64,000 bases of DNA, from assembly GCF_029893965.1 (NCBI RefSeq), contig NZ_JARXXP010000015.1, forward strand, positions 1 to 64,000, given 5' to 3'. Both the position numbers and the translations under genes were made by a program. Source of the stretch: Paenibacillus sp. PastM-3. GTDB taxonomy: Bacteria > Bacillota > Bacilli > Paenibacillales > Paenibacillaceae. Of the stretch, positions 1 through 7,275 are shown piece after piece. Position 1 is the first letter of the stretch, and every line of letters starts with the position of its first letter. The notes beneath the pieces were generated by a model. It searched no databases, was not told the DNA's origin, and was given only the letters and a program-made list of their open reading frames with translations.

Positions 1-9
1 TGTTGTTTT

Positions 10-58
10 GGCATTGTAGAGTTCCGCTCCTTAACTTGATAGGTTTATTCTACAAGCC
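10..58 (+). terminator. hairpin, possible terminator of a gene left of the window
   Basis: GGC-A-TTGTAGA (10-20) pairs with TCTACAA-GCC (49-58). It is followed by a T-rich stretch, so it could end a transcript entering from the left. The loop of about 28 nt is long for a terminator. Confidence 0.3.
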
Positions 59-100
59 CTTATTTTTTATGTCCAACTAAGTGTAGACGATCCAGGTCAA

Positions 101-237
101 TTGGCGGGTGAATAAAGGGAAAAATCCCACTAAGTGAGCTGTAGATGGCCAGTTGGCGGGTGAATAAAGGGAAAAATCCCACTAACTGAGCAGGAAGAGG
201 GTAGTTGGCGGGTGAATAAAGGGAAAAATCCCACTAA
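101..237. repeat. three tandem 52-bp repeats with a 33-bp conserved core
   Basis: A 33-bp core beginning TTGGCGGGTGAATAAAGGGA and ending TCCCACTAA occurs identically at 101-133, 153-185 and 205-237, giving an exact 52-bp period. The two 19-bp spacers differ from each other. Each core contains GGGA-AAAA-TCCC, a short hairpin. The end of an earlier unit (CAACTAA, 75-81) may lie upstream. Short open frames cross the array but look spurious. The rest of 1-284 shows no gene. Confidence 0.9.
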
Positions 238-284
238 CACGGTCCGTCCGGCCACCAGGGTACCGCTGCAAAAGCTGTAAGAAA

Positions 285-330
285 AAAAGAGGAGTGCTCC
301 CGGCGTATAGCCGAGGGGCACTCCTCTTTT
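285..330 (-). terminator. terminator of kdgK
   Basis: Read on the minus strand, a 14-bp stem (AAGAGGAGTGCCCC with GGAGCACTCCTCTT) is followed by a T-run (complement of the A-run at 283-288). It lies just beyond the kdgK stop codon. Confidence 0.85.
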
Positions 331-387
331 GGTAGATGAATGATTGCTGTCTATAGCTGATCCTTTGCACCCAGTGGGCAGCGGCTT

Positions 388-1341
388 TTAAACGCCAGCC
401 TTCATGAAGCTCTCCAGCTTATCGCGGGTCGGCAGGCCGTCCATGTCTCCTGGAGACATAACGGCCAGTGCGCCGATGGCATTACCGCGGCGTACGGCTT
501 CGGCTACGGGGAGCTTTTCCAGCATGGCGCTGATTACGCCAACGGCGAATCCGTCCCCGGCACCTACTGTATCTACTACCTCTTCTACCTTAAAGCCGTT
601 TACGTAGCCTTCTTCTCCGGTAGCCGTTTTGTAGTAAGCGCCTTCGGGACCCAGCTTGATTACAACGAGGGATACGCCGCGTTCCAGATAGTAAGCAGCA
701 ATTTCCTCCGGAGTTTCAAGGCCGGTCAAAATTTTGCCTTCGCCAAGGCCCGGCAGGAACCAGTCGCAGCGGGTAGCAAGATCATTGATTGCAGCTACCA
801 TGGTCTCTTTGTCAGGCCAGAGGGTCGGGCGCAGGTTCGGATCGAGGGAGACGGTTTTGCCGCTCTTTTTCATAAATTCCATAGCGTGCAGTGAGAATTC
901 ATGACAGGTCTTCGAGAGCGCTGAAGAGATGCTGGTTACATGCAGGTGGCCGGCGGAAGCGAAATAGGCTTCATCAAAATCAGCCAGGCTCAGCTTGGAT
1001 GCTGCGGAATTTTTGCGGAAATATTCAACCTTGGGGTCTCCGGTAAGCACCTTGGACTTGATCAGCATTCCGGTAGGAGCTTCCTTTGTAAAAGTAATGC
1101 TGTCTGTATCAATATTTTCTCTGCTCAAAGCCATTGCAATGAACTGCCCGAAGTTGTCTTCACCGAGCTTGGTTACATAACCGGTTGTGTGCTCGAGACG
1201 GGACAAGCCGGTTGCCACATTGCTTTCTGCCCCGGCCAGCGCCTTCGAGAATGAGGTAACCTCATGCAGCGGCCCTGCTTCATTCGCATAAAACATTGCC
1301 ATCGGCTCGCCAAAAGTGACAGCACTAAGTTGTTTGCTCAT
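388..1341 (-). CDS. kdgK: 2-keto-3-deoxygluconate kinase (PfkB family)
   Basis: Carbohydrate kinase of 317 residues, expected to phosphorylate 2-keto-3-deoxygluconate to KDPG with ATP in the cytoplasm. The PfkB signature is visible: a Gly-rich N-terminal region (residues ~28-45, FSKALAGAESNVA) and the C-terminal DTVGAGDGFAVG motif (~255) holding the catalytic Asp and anion hole. Length is normal for the family. The start follows a GGGGAGGAA ribosome site. It diverges from eda, which encodes the next enzyme of the pathway, and this supports the KDG assignment over other PfkB sugars such as fructose or ribose. Exact substrate is inferred from context. Confidence 0.85.
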   Translation of the reverse strand: MSKQLSAVTFGEPMAMFYANEAGPLHEVTSFSKALAGAESNVATGLSRLEHTTGYVTKLGEDNFGQFIAMALSRENIDTDSITFTKEAPTGMLIKSKVLTGDPKVEYFRKNSAASKLSLADFDEAYFASAGHLHVTSISSALSKTCHEFSLHAMEFMKKSGKTVSLDPNLRPTLWPDKETMVAAINDLATRCDWFLPGLGEGKILTGLETPEEIAAYYLERGVSLVVIKLGPEGAYYKTATGEEGYVNGFKVEEVVDTVGAGDGFAVGVISAMLEKLPVAEAVRRGNAIGALAVMSPGDMDGLPTRDKLESFMKAGV

Positions 1342-1696
1342 CGTTAAATTCCTCCCCAGGGCAATCCGGAGACTCCCTGTATAATGATTAGTAATTTGAA
1401 ATTATCACATAAATCGGTTTTGTACAATAAGACAACGCTCTTTCCGACACCTGATTTTTCAGTACAAAAATGTGACAGAACAAAAACCCTTTATAAATAA
1501 AGGGTTTAGACAGTTTGAAAGGTAGGGTTATCTGCTGCGATAAAAAAACGTATTGACTGTTAGCACGATTATTATTACTATTTCCATAGAAGGTTTCGTA
1601 AGAAGGTTAGTAAATGAGATAAAAAAGTTTATCTAAATAAATATTCTTTTTTTATGTCTGTTTTTCATACTACGTTATAGTGAGAGGAAGTTAATC
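1342..1696. promoter_or_regulatory. divergent kdgK / eda promoter region
   Basis: An AT-rich 355-bp intergenic region. For eda there is TTGACT (1553-1558), a 17-bp spacer and TACTAT (1576-1581), leaving a leader of about 105 nt. For kdgK a TTGTAC / GATAAT-like pair is visible on the minus strand but is weak. An imperfect palindrome around 1667-1682 (TACTACGTTATAGTGA) near the eda ribosome site could be an operator. No convincing catabolite (cre) site was found. Confidence 0.45.
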
Positions 1697-2338
1697 ATGA
1701 AGAAAATAAAAGTATTGCAAAACCTTACCTCTGTCGGTGTAGTGGCAGTTATCCGTGCTGACAACGCTGATGATGCATTCAAGATGTCAGCTGCCTGTAT
1801 CGAGGGCGGACTGACCAATATTGAGGTTACCTTTACAACTCCGGATGCGGATGTAGCAATCAAACGTCTGGTGGCTGAATACGGCAGCCGTGCTGTAATC
1901 GGTGCAGGTACCGTGCTTGATCCGCTGACAGCCCGGATTGCTATCCTGGCAGGGTCAGAATTTGTAGTGAGCCCTTCTTTTGAGGAAGAAACCGCCAAGA
2001 TGTGTAATCTTTACGGCATTCCTTACATGCCGGGCTGCATGACCCTGAATGAGATGAAGGAAGCGCTGAAGCTGGGTGTGGATGTGCTGAAGCTGTTCCC
2101 GGGCAGCGCCTTCGGACCGGATTATGTGAAGGCTGTCAAAGGGCCGATGCCGCATGTTAACATCATGCCTACAGGCGGTGTGGATCTGAACAACATGGGT
2201 AAGTGGATTGCTAACGGCTGTATCGCTGTCGGCATCGGGGGTAACCTGACCGCTCCGGCCAAGGAAGGCCGCTACGACCAGATTACAGAGCTGGCTGCAC
2301 AGTATGTGGCTAAGTATAAAGAGGTTAAGGGCCTGTAA
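1697..2338 (+). CDS. eda: KDPG/KHG aldolase
   Basis: Class I aldolase of 213 residues that cleaves 2-keto-3-deoxy-6-phosphogluconate into pyruvate and glyceraldehyde-3-phosphate. Visible family features are VVAVIRA at the N-terminus, the catalytic Glu in TNIEVTFTTPDA (~41-52), GAGTVLDP (~72), the Schiff-base Lys in LKLFPGSAFGP (~133) and MPTGGVDLNN (~158). Length is typical. The start is supported by GAGAGGAAG upstream. Together with the divergent kdgK it forms the lower branch of hexuronate/pectin sugar breakdown. A terminator follows at 2389-2423. Confidence 0.93.
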   Translation: MKKIKVLQNLTSVGVVAVIRADNADDAFKMSAACIEGGLTNIEVTFTTPDADVAIKRLVAEYGSRAVIGAGTVLDPLTARIAILAGSEFVVSPSFEEETAKMCNLYGIPYMPGCMTLNEMKEALKLGVDVLKLFPGSAFGPDYVKAVKGPMPHVNIMPTGGVDLNNMGKWIANGCIAVGIGGNLTAPAKEGRYDQITELAAQYVAKYKEVKGL

Positions 2339-2388
2339 AAGTTAGAGAGCAGCACCCGTGAAGATAAAATGATAATCCATTGACATTG

Positions 2389-2423
2389 ACTGCCCTCCGT
2401 TTTATACGGTGAGGCAGTTTTTT
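2389..2423 (+). terminator. terminator of eda
   Basis: ACTGCC (2389-2394) pairs with GGCAGT (2413-2418), with an inner CGT/ACG pairing, followed by six T. A second, weaker GCCCC/GGGGT hairpin with T-runs lies at about 2474-2497. Confidence 0.8.
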
Positions 2424-2618
2424 GTATGTTTGGGATCCCTGCAAAGTACCTGAATCAGCTTCCTGCTAAAGCCCCGCTTTATGGGGTTATTTTTTATTTT
2501 TCCTACATCTAAATGAAAATCGTGATGGTTTCCCCGGCTTCCGGGCAATACTTACAGAAAAAGCAGCTTCCAGTCTGCTGATGCTCTGAGAATGCCCCTG
2601 AAGATGGAGGGACCCGTC

Positions 2619-2858
2619 ATGCCCGGAAATGACAAGTATAGGACGCTGTACCGGACGTTAAATGAAGAAGAAGCGGAATACGTGCAGATTATTTCATCCG
2701 CCAGAGGCTGCAAAGTAACTGCCGGTAAACTGTATGCCCTGCATAGAAACCATAATCATCCGCAGCTTTTTGAACAGGGAGAAATGTATGTAGTGGATGA
2801 CGATGGTAAGGACAACTACGCTGTGCTGATGCTGTGCACTACTATAATGTTTAAGTAA
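2619..2858 (+). CDS. small hypothetical protein
   Basis: Unrecognised 79-residue soluble protein (MPGNDKYRTLYRTLNEEEAEYVQ...). It is rich in charged and aromatic residues, with His repeats (HRNHNHPQ, ~47-54) and an acidic VVDDDGKDN stretch near the C-terminus. No membrane segment or signal peptide is seen. I chose the ATG at 2619 because GGAGGG lies 8 nt upstream; the in-frame ATG at 2592 lacks a good ribosome site. It stands alone between eda and the sigma factor, and a CAGGCTG/CAGCCTG hairpin follows. Confidence 0.55.
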   Translation: MPGNDKYRTLYRTLNEEEAEYVQIISSARGCKVTAGKLYALHRNHNHPQLFEQGEMYVVDDDGKDNYAVLMLCTTIMFK

Positions 2859-2859
2859 T

Positions 2860-2903
2860 CCAGGCTGTCTCCGGGTAATCGTACTTATGGGGGCAGCCTG
2901 TTT
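2860..2903 (+). terminator. hairpin terminator after the small hypothetical gene
   Basis: CAGGCTG near 2862 pairs with CAGCCTG near 2895, closing a loop of about 27 nt; TTTGATTTC follows. T-run is weak. Confidence 0.45.
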
Positions 2904-3143
2904 GATTTCATTTTTGTCATAAACTTTTGCGAAAGAGTATTTGAAGATTATGCGCTTCCCTTGTATGCTTAGTAAGGATTATGGGCGGTTTACGGCCGGT
3001 TTACGGCCGTGCCCCGGAGCGGAACCGGTGCCGGCCCAAGGCGTATTATGTAAAGTTTGGCATCTCTAAAATATTGATTACAGGCTTGCAACAAATCCGC
3101 AGTCTTGCGCGTCAGTAAGATTGCATAGAGAGGGGGAACCTTC

Positions 3144-3695
3144 GTGGTGGAGCAGGGACTCATCAGAGCCGCTCAAGCGGGCGATCGCGACGCTCTAATC
3201 ACCCTATTGCGGGAAATTGAAGGACATGTATATAAGACAGCCTTCTACATTTTGCATAATGAGCAGGATGCTCTGGATGCATCACAGGAAGCGCTCATCA
3301 GAGTGTATACCAAAATCGGTTCCTACGAGGAGAAGGCCCAGTTCAAAACATGGGTTCAGCGGATCGTGACCAACATCTGTATTGACAAATTCAGGAGAAC
3401 GAAGCCTACTGTGTCTATCGACGAGCACGAAATGGTGTTCCAGGATAATAAACATAATGTAGAGCGTGAGGTGATGTCGGGTTATCTGGCGGAGGATATA
3501 CGCGAGGCCATCGACCAGCTCCCTGAGCATCACCGGACGGTGATTGTACTGCGATATTTGCAGGATTTTTCTTACAACGAGATTGCAGACTGTCTCGACC
3601 TGCCGCTCAACACAGTGAAATCATACCTGTTCCGGGCCAGGCAACAGCTGCAAAATAGACTTCAGGAGTATCAGAAAGGTGGTGTATCAGGATGA
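3144..3695 (+). CDS. ECF RNA polymerase sigma factor (SigW-like)
   Basis: Alternative sigma factor of 183 residues. Region 2 is at ~25-95 (AFYILHNEQDALDASQEALIRVY, then FKTWVQRIVTNICIDKFRR, the region 2.3/2.4 signature). Region 4 is at ~125-175 (LPEHHRTVIVLRYLQDFSYNEIADCL followed by the helix-turn-helix NTVKSYLFRARQQLQ). The GTG start follows AGGGGGA. Its end overlaps the start of the anti-sigma gene by four bases, so the two are translationally coupled. It resembles Bacillus SigW in length and motifs. An autoregulatory promoter is likely, but I could not identify one with confidence. Direct repeats of GGTTTACGGCC stand upstream at 2992-3013. Confidence 0.9.
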   Translation: MVEQGLIRAAQAGDRDALITLLREIEGHVYKTAFYILHNEQDALDASQEALIRVYTKIGSYEEKAQFKTWVQRIVTNICIDKFRRTKPTVSIDEHEMVFQDNKHNVEREVMSGYLAEDIREAIDQLPEHHRTVIVLRYLQDFSYNEIADCLDLPLNTVKSYLFRARQQLQNRLQEYQKGGVSG

Positions 3696-4942
3696 AGTGT
3701 ACGGAGGTGACAGAATGGATGCACCGCTATTTGGATCATGATCTCAGTCCCGAAGAGACTGTGGAAATGTACCGCCATATCGATAATTGTCCTTCCTGCG
3801 CGGAAGTCTTTGACCGGCTGACCCTGCTCTCTGAGCAATTGGAGCAGCTGCCGGATGTTAAGCCTCCTTTTAGTCTGGTTGACTCGATCCTGCCTCAGCT
3901 CGAGCAGATCGATTCCGGTATTCGGGGTTCAGATGCAGAAGTTCCGGAGCAAGACAGCAAGGTTGTACCGATGACACGTAAAGGTACTCATGGCAAAGAG
4001 GCCAAAGGAACTTCAAGAGCAGCTTCCATGGCAACGCGGACAGGCATTGGCGCAGTTGCTGCTGCGGTTATCCTGCTGTTTGCCGTATTTAATATGCCGG
4101 AGCGCTTACCTTCTGCAGATGTGGAAATGTCGCTGAACCAGGCGGCTGAGACAGCTTCGAGCAGCGAACCGCTGAGCAAGATGAATGCTGCCGATAATGC
4201 GGATACTACTGCGACCGGAGATGAGGCAGGCGATGCATCCCTGTATCAGATGGAGATCCAGCCTTCTGAAGGTGCAGATGCCTCGAACGGTGGCGCTGCG
4301 GCGGATACTGCTGCTCCGTCTCCGGTGGAAGCTGCGCCGACTGCACAATCCGGTGCGGCAGCCCCGGCAGCAACCGAGTCATCTTCCGCCAAGCGGAATA
4401 CGCCGGCTGCGCGCAACACACAAGCAGCGACGCCGGCTCCAAGGGCGGATGCCAGAGTTAAAAGCGGGAATGCCAACAACGCATCAGACGCCCAGATGTT
4501 CAACAGCAGTGAGGCGGATATGCCTGCTGATACAGCGGACACACCTGCGCAGGAACCGCAGCAGCCTCCGGCTAGACAAGAGGCTGGTGCTATGGGACTT
4601 CTGCCGGCGCTTGTATCCCCTCACGGCTCGTGGAGCTCTCCGGACGGGCGTTATGCGGCAGAGCTTGCCGGCCAGCAGCTGGTAATATACAGCCTTCCGG
4701 CTGACGGACAGCCGGAAGAACGGACTGCGGTAACCTCACTTCCGCTGGAGGGGACCTGGGTATCCGGTTCCTGGTCAGGGGACAGCCTGCAATTTACTTA
4801 TATAACCATGCAGGATGGTGTTGAAGTTACAGAGGTATATACAGCACCTGCAAGTCAGGCTACTCCGGCGCCATCTGCATCACCTGGCAGTCCGGCGACT
4901 GCAACCCCGGCACCGGCAAGTACGGCTCCGGCCAATAAATAA
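3692..4942 (+). CDS. membrane anti-sigma factor with zinc-finger domain
   Basis: Single-pass membrane protein of 416 residues, inferred to hold the upstream sigma factor inactive. The N-terminal cytoplasmic part has the ZAS-type zinc motif H29-x3-C33-x2-C36 with C3. A membrane helix lies at about 116-134. The extracytoplasmic part is low-complexity, rich in Ala, Pro, Thr, Ser and Gln, then has a short beta-rich segment (~300-385, SPDGRYAAELAGQQLVIYSL, WSGDSLQFTYI) resembling a WD40/PD40-like strand pair, and ends in a Pro/Ala/Thr tail. It is much longer than the ~200-residue RsiW, so the exported sensor part is unusual. Overlap with the sigma gene supports the partner role. Confidence 0.85.
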   Translation: MKCTEVTEWMHRYLDHDLSPEETVEMYRHIDNCPSCAEVFDRLTLLSEQLEQLPDVKPPFSLVDSILPQLEQIDSGIRGSDAEVPEQDSKVVPMTRKGTHGKEAKGTSRAASMATRTGIGAVAAAVILLFAVFNMPERLPSADVEMSLNQAAETASSSEPLSKMNAADNADTTATGDEAGDASLYQMEIQPSEGADASNGGAAADTAAPSPVEAAPTAQSGAAAPAATESSSAKRNTPAARNTQAATPAPRADARVKSGNANNASDAQMFNSSEADMPADTADTPAQEPQQPPARQEAGAMGLLPALVSPHGSWSSPDGRYAAELAGQQLVIYSLPADGQPEERTAVTSLPLEGTWVSGSWSGDSLQFTYITMQDGVEVTEVYTAPASQATPAPSASPGSPATATPAPASTAPANK

Positions 4943-5428
4943 TTACTTCGGTGGAACGTTTTGAGGGTACCCCGAATATGCTATGGTGAGAGGACAGGAA
5001 TTACACGATTTGCGAGTTCCATCGGTATGACCGACGGAAGTGGGGTTTCTAGAGCCTTTTGCTTTCGCCGTTTATATAGATGCGCCGCTGAAACGGAGCA
5101 ACTTTGGCCCTGGCTGCCGAGGTTGCTCCGTTTTTGCATTTTCGCGCTGGATGCCGGCTCTGGAGTTTTACAGCTGTTAAATTGACTATGCCGCAAGAGT
5201 GGCGGTAACAATCAAGACATCAGTCAGCAGTCAACAATGGACTGGAGTCTAAGCTTTTCCCGCAGTCGCAGCCATAGCAGATTCACAAAATTGCTATTAT
5301 CTTCTACAGATCATGTAAGTACAAAAAAGCATCAAGCGCAACCTATACAGCCCGTTTTCTGTTAAACTAAAGACACGTATGTGTATTTGAGGGTTCGCCC
5401 GAATTGAAATGGAAAAGGAAGTGGCAGG
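4943..5428 (+). other. 486-bp intergenic region with RNA-like structure and a terminator
   Basis: No convincing gene. A hairpin TTCC-AT-CGGT-ATG-ACCG-AC-GGAA lies at 5017-5039, followed by a GGGGTTTCTAGAGCC stretch (5042-5056). A clear hairpin ACGGAGCAAC / GTTGCTCCGT with T-run ends at about 5138. The stretch 4961-5140 may be a structured RNA or simply the 3' end of the anti-sigma transcript. The right half (5186-5428) must hold the holA promoter; TGTTAAACT near 5362 is the best -10-like sequence. The comEA-comEC genes that precede holA in Bacillus are absent here. Confidence 0.5.
5092..5140 (+). terminator. terminator after the sigma/anti-sigma operon
   Basis: ACGGAGCAAC (5093-5102) pairs perfectly with GTTGCTCCGT (5124-5133), followed by TTTTGC. 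Loop of about 21 nt. Confidence 0.7.
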
Positions 5429-6448
5429 ATGGATGCCAAAACGGCGGCCAAGGACATCAGACAAGGAAAAATTTCACCGCTCTATGTGCTCTACGGCAGT
5501 GAAAAGTTCCGGATGAATGAATTTGCGGCCTTTCTGGAGGATCACCTGATCGCCAAAGAGGATCGTGATTTTGCAGTAATTCCCTTCGACCTTTCAGAGA
5601 CGCCTGTCCAGGCGGTGGTGGAGGAAGCGGAGACCGTTCCGTTCATGGTGGAACGCAAGCTGCTGCTGGTGAGGGACGCCTCGCTGTTTACTGCGGGCAA
5701 AGAAAATACCAAGATCGAACACCGCGTTGAGCTGTTAAGTGATTATATGCAGGCTCCCGCTGATTTTAGCGTAATTGTATTTCTGGTTAATAACGACAAG
5801 CTGGATGAGCGCAAAAAGATCGTCAAAGCGGCCAAGGCAGCCGGAACCGTTCTGGCCTTTAATCCGCTGGGTGCAGAAGAGCTGCTCCGCTGGGTAGAGA
5901 AGGGGTTTAAGGACCGCGGCTGTGCCGTAGCGCCGGGGACTGCAGAGGCACTGGTAGCCAGTGCCGGTACCGGCCTGCAGGGCTTGTCTGCGGAGATGGA
6001 CAAGCTGTCCCTGTTCGCCGGAGCCGGCGGGACGGTGGATGCAGCAGCGGTGGAGAGCCTGGTACACCGCGGTACGGAGCAGAATGTATTCACGCTGGTG
6101 GAGGATATTGCCAACCTGCGCCTCGACAAGGCGCTGGGTACGCTCTACGAGCTGCTGAAGCAGCGCGAGGAGCCGATCAAGATTGCCGCGCTGATTGCCC
6201 GGCAGTTCCGGATCATCCTGCAGGTGAAGGACCTGTCAGCCCTCAGTTACTCCCAGGGCCAGATCGCCTCGCAGATCGGTGTGCATCCGTATGCCGTGAA
6301 GCTGGCCGGAGAGCAGGCCCGCAAATTCGACAGCCAGCGGCTGCGCCAGATTCTGAGCGGCCTGGCTGATCTGGATTACCAGATGAAGACAGGTGCTATT
6401 GACAAGGTACTTGGTCTTGAAATGTTTATGCTGCGCCTGGGAGCGTAG
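5429..6448 (+). CDS. holA: DNA polymerase III delta subunit
   Basis: Clamp-loader subunit of 339 residues, which opens the sliding clamp during replication. N-terminal features fit the family: ISPLYVLYGSEKFRMNEF (~14-31) at the remnant Walker A position, a VERKLLLVRDA strand, the conserved helical NVFTLVEDIANLRLDKAL (~213-230), and the C-terminal collar-domain segment REEPIKIAALIARQFR. Length is typical. GGAAGTGGCAGG precedes the ATG. Position directly before rpsT and gpr matches the Bacillus order. A strong terminator follows. Confidence 0.92.
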   Translation: MDAKTAAKDIRQGKISPLYVLYGSEKFRMNEFAAFLEDHLIAKEDRDFAVIPFDLSETPVQAVVEEAETVPFMVERKLLLVRDASLFTAGKENTKIEHRVELLSDYMQAPADFSVIVFLVNNDKLDERKKIVKAAKAAGTVLAFNPLGAEELLRWVEKGFKDRGCAVAPGTAEALVASAGTGLQGLSAEMDKLSLFAGAGGTVDAAAVESLVHRGTEQNVFTLVEDIANLRLDKALGTLYELLKQREEPIKIAALIARQFRIILQVKDLSALSYSQGQIASQIGVHPYAVKLAGEQARKFDSQRLRQILSGLADLDYQMKTGAIDKVLGLEMFMLRLGA

Positions 6449-6479
6449 CTCCCGGCGATGGTGCCGCCTCTGTCCGGCC

Positions 6480-6529
6480 CAAAGAGCCTGCCTTTACGCT
6501 GAATCAGCGGATAAGGCAGGCTCTTTTTT
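6480..6529 (+). terminator. terminator of holA
   Basis: AAAGAGCCTGCCTT pairs with AAGGCAGGCTCTTT, with inner CGCTGA/TCAGCG, followed by a T-run. Confidence 0.9.
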
Positions 6530-6541
6530 GGGAATATAAAC

Positions 6542-6579
6542 AAAAAAACCTAACCGTATGCAGGATAACGGTCAGGTTC
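6542..6579 (-). terminator. terminator of rpsT
   Basis: On the minus strand AACCTGACCGT pairs with ACGGTTAGGTT, followed by TTTTTG. It lies just past the rpsT stop codon. Confidence 0.85.
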
Positions 6580-6607
6580 TTATAGTGCTCATTATGAAAG
6601 TCGCTAA

Positions 6608-6880
6608 TTAGGCCTGAGCCTTAAGAGCGTTCAATTTCTTCGCCAAGCGGGATTTTTTGCGGGCAGCCGCATTTTTATGAACCAGACCTTTAGTTACGGC
6701 CTTGTCCAGCTTTTTGGAAGCAGCTTGGAAAGCAGTTTGAGCAGTTTCAACTTCCGTTCCAGCCAGTGCTACATCAGCAGTTTTCACAGCTGTACGAAGC
6801 GCGGATTTCTGGGAAGCGTTCAGAGCACGACGTTTCTCGATCGTCTTGACGCGTTTAACCGCGGATTTGATATTTGGCAT
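6608..6880 (-). CDS. rpsT: 30S ribosomal protein S20
   Basis: Small basic ribosomal protein of 90 residues that binds 16S rRNA. The sequence begins MPNIKSAVKRVKTIEKRR, with the typical Lys/Arg/Ala-rich helices through LVHKNAAARKKSRLAKKLN. A longer in-frame extension to 6925 exists, but the ATG at 6880 has a perfect AGGAGGTG ribosome site 7 nt upstream and gives the family's usual N-terminus. It is a single-gene unit opposite to its neighbours, with its own promoter and terminator, as in Bacillus. Confidence 0.97.
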   Translation of the reverse strand: MPNIKSAVKRVKTIEKRRALNASQKSALRTAVKTADVALAGTEVETAQTAFQAASKKLDKAVTKGLVHKNAAARKKSRLAKKLNALKAQA

Positions 6881-6935
6881 TGCATTCACCTCCTGGAAGA
6901 CATTCGAAATCATCAAATGATTCACAACTTAAAAT

Positions 6936-6964
6936 ATCTTAGCACGCCCGGGGGCAAAATGCAA
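6936..6964 (-). promoter_or_regulatory. rpsT promoter
   Basis: On the minus strand TTGCAT (6959-6964), a 17-bp spacer and TAAGAT (6936-6941), preceded by TGC, an extended -10. This predicts a leader of about 50 nt. Confidence 0.7.
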
Positions 6965-7090
6965 CACAAAAAGCGTATGGAAAACCGTTGGATGATCCCC
7001 GGGGCCGGCCGGATGAAAAGCTGTGCAGCTGGTCTTACCGGCGATAACGGATTAAACTTTGCCCGGCAGTGCGATTTATCCATGTCATCC

Positions 7091-7121
7091 TGCATAAACA
7101 CAGCGCATCTCTCGCACACTA
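7091..7121 (+). promoter_or_regulatory. possible sigma-G promoter of gpr
   Basis: TGCATA (7091-7096) and CACACTA (7115-7121), 18 bp apart, resemble the forespore sigma-G consensus (TGnATA / CATnnTA). gpr is a sigma-G gene in Bacillus. Transcription from here would give a ~148-nt leader that includes both copies of the leader motif. Match made by eye. Confidence 0.35.
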
Positions 7122-7147
7122 CCGACACCAGGATAATCTTCCGCAAA

Positions 7148-7194
7148 GAGTTTTGCACGAAGGACTCATGGAAGACATGCTCACAAAACTTAGG
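7148..7194 (+). promoter_or_regulatory. leader motif, upstream copy before gpr
   Basis: Contains GAGTTTTGCACGAAG, GGAAG and GCTCACAAAACTTAGG in the same order as the copies at 7211 and 32909. AGTTTTG (7149-7155) pairs perfectly with CAAAACT (7184-7190), so the RNA could form a stem with a loop of about 28 nt. Function unknown. Confidence 0.6.
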
Positions 7195-7210
7195 TGTATG
7201 CTTCCGGAGC

Positions 7211-7265
7211 GAGTTTTGTACGAAGATACCCAAAGGAAGCTTATGCTAACAATACTTTTAGGAGG
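7211..7265 (+). promoter_or_regulatory. leader motif, copy ending at the gpr ribosome site
   Basis: GAGTTTTGTACGAAG at 7211 and ACAATACTTTTAGGAGG ending at 7265. The stem has one mismatch compared with the other copies. AGGAGG, the gpr ribosome site, is the last element. Function unknown. Confidence 0.65.
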
Positions 7266-7275
7266 CTGAACTAGG

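Noticed and set aside
101..237. CRISPR-like appearance (33-bp identical repeats with unlike spacers)
   Set aside because: Spacers are only 19 bp, there are only three units, and no cas genes are near; CRISPR spacers are about 30 bp or more.
4961..5185. 74-codon frame after the anti-sigma gene
   Set aside because: It crosses a perfect terminator hairpin and has no protein-like pattern; treated as structured non-coding DNA.
6677..7249. 190-codon plus-strand frame over rpsT and its promoter
   Set aside because: It covers rpsT in antisense and the gpr leader; no ribosome site and no family features.
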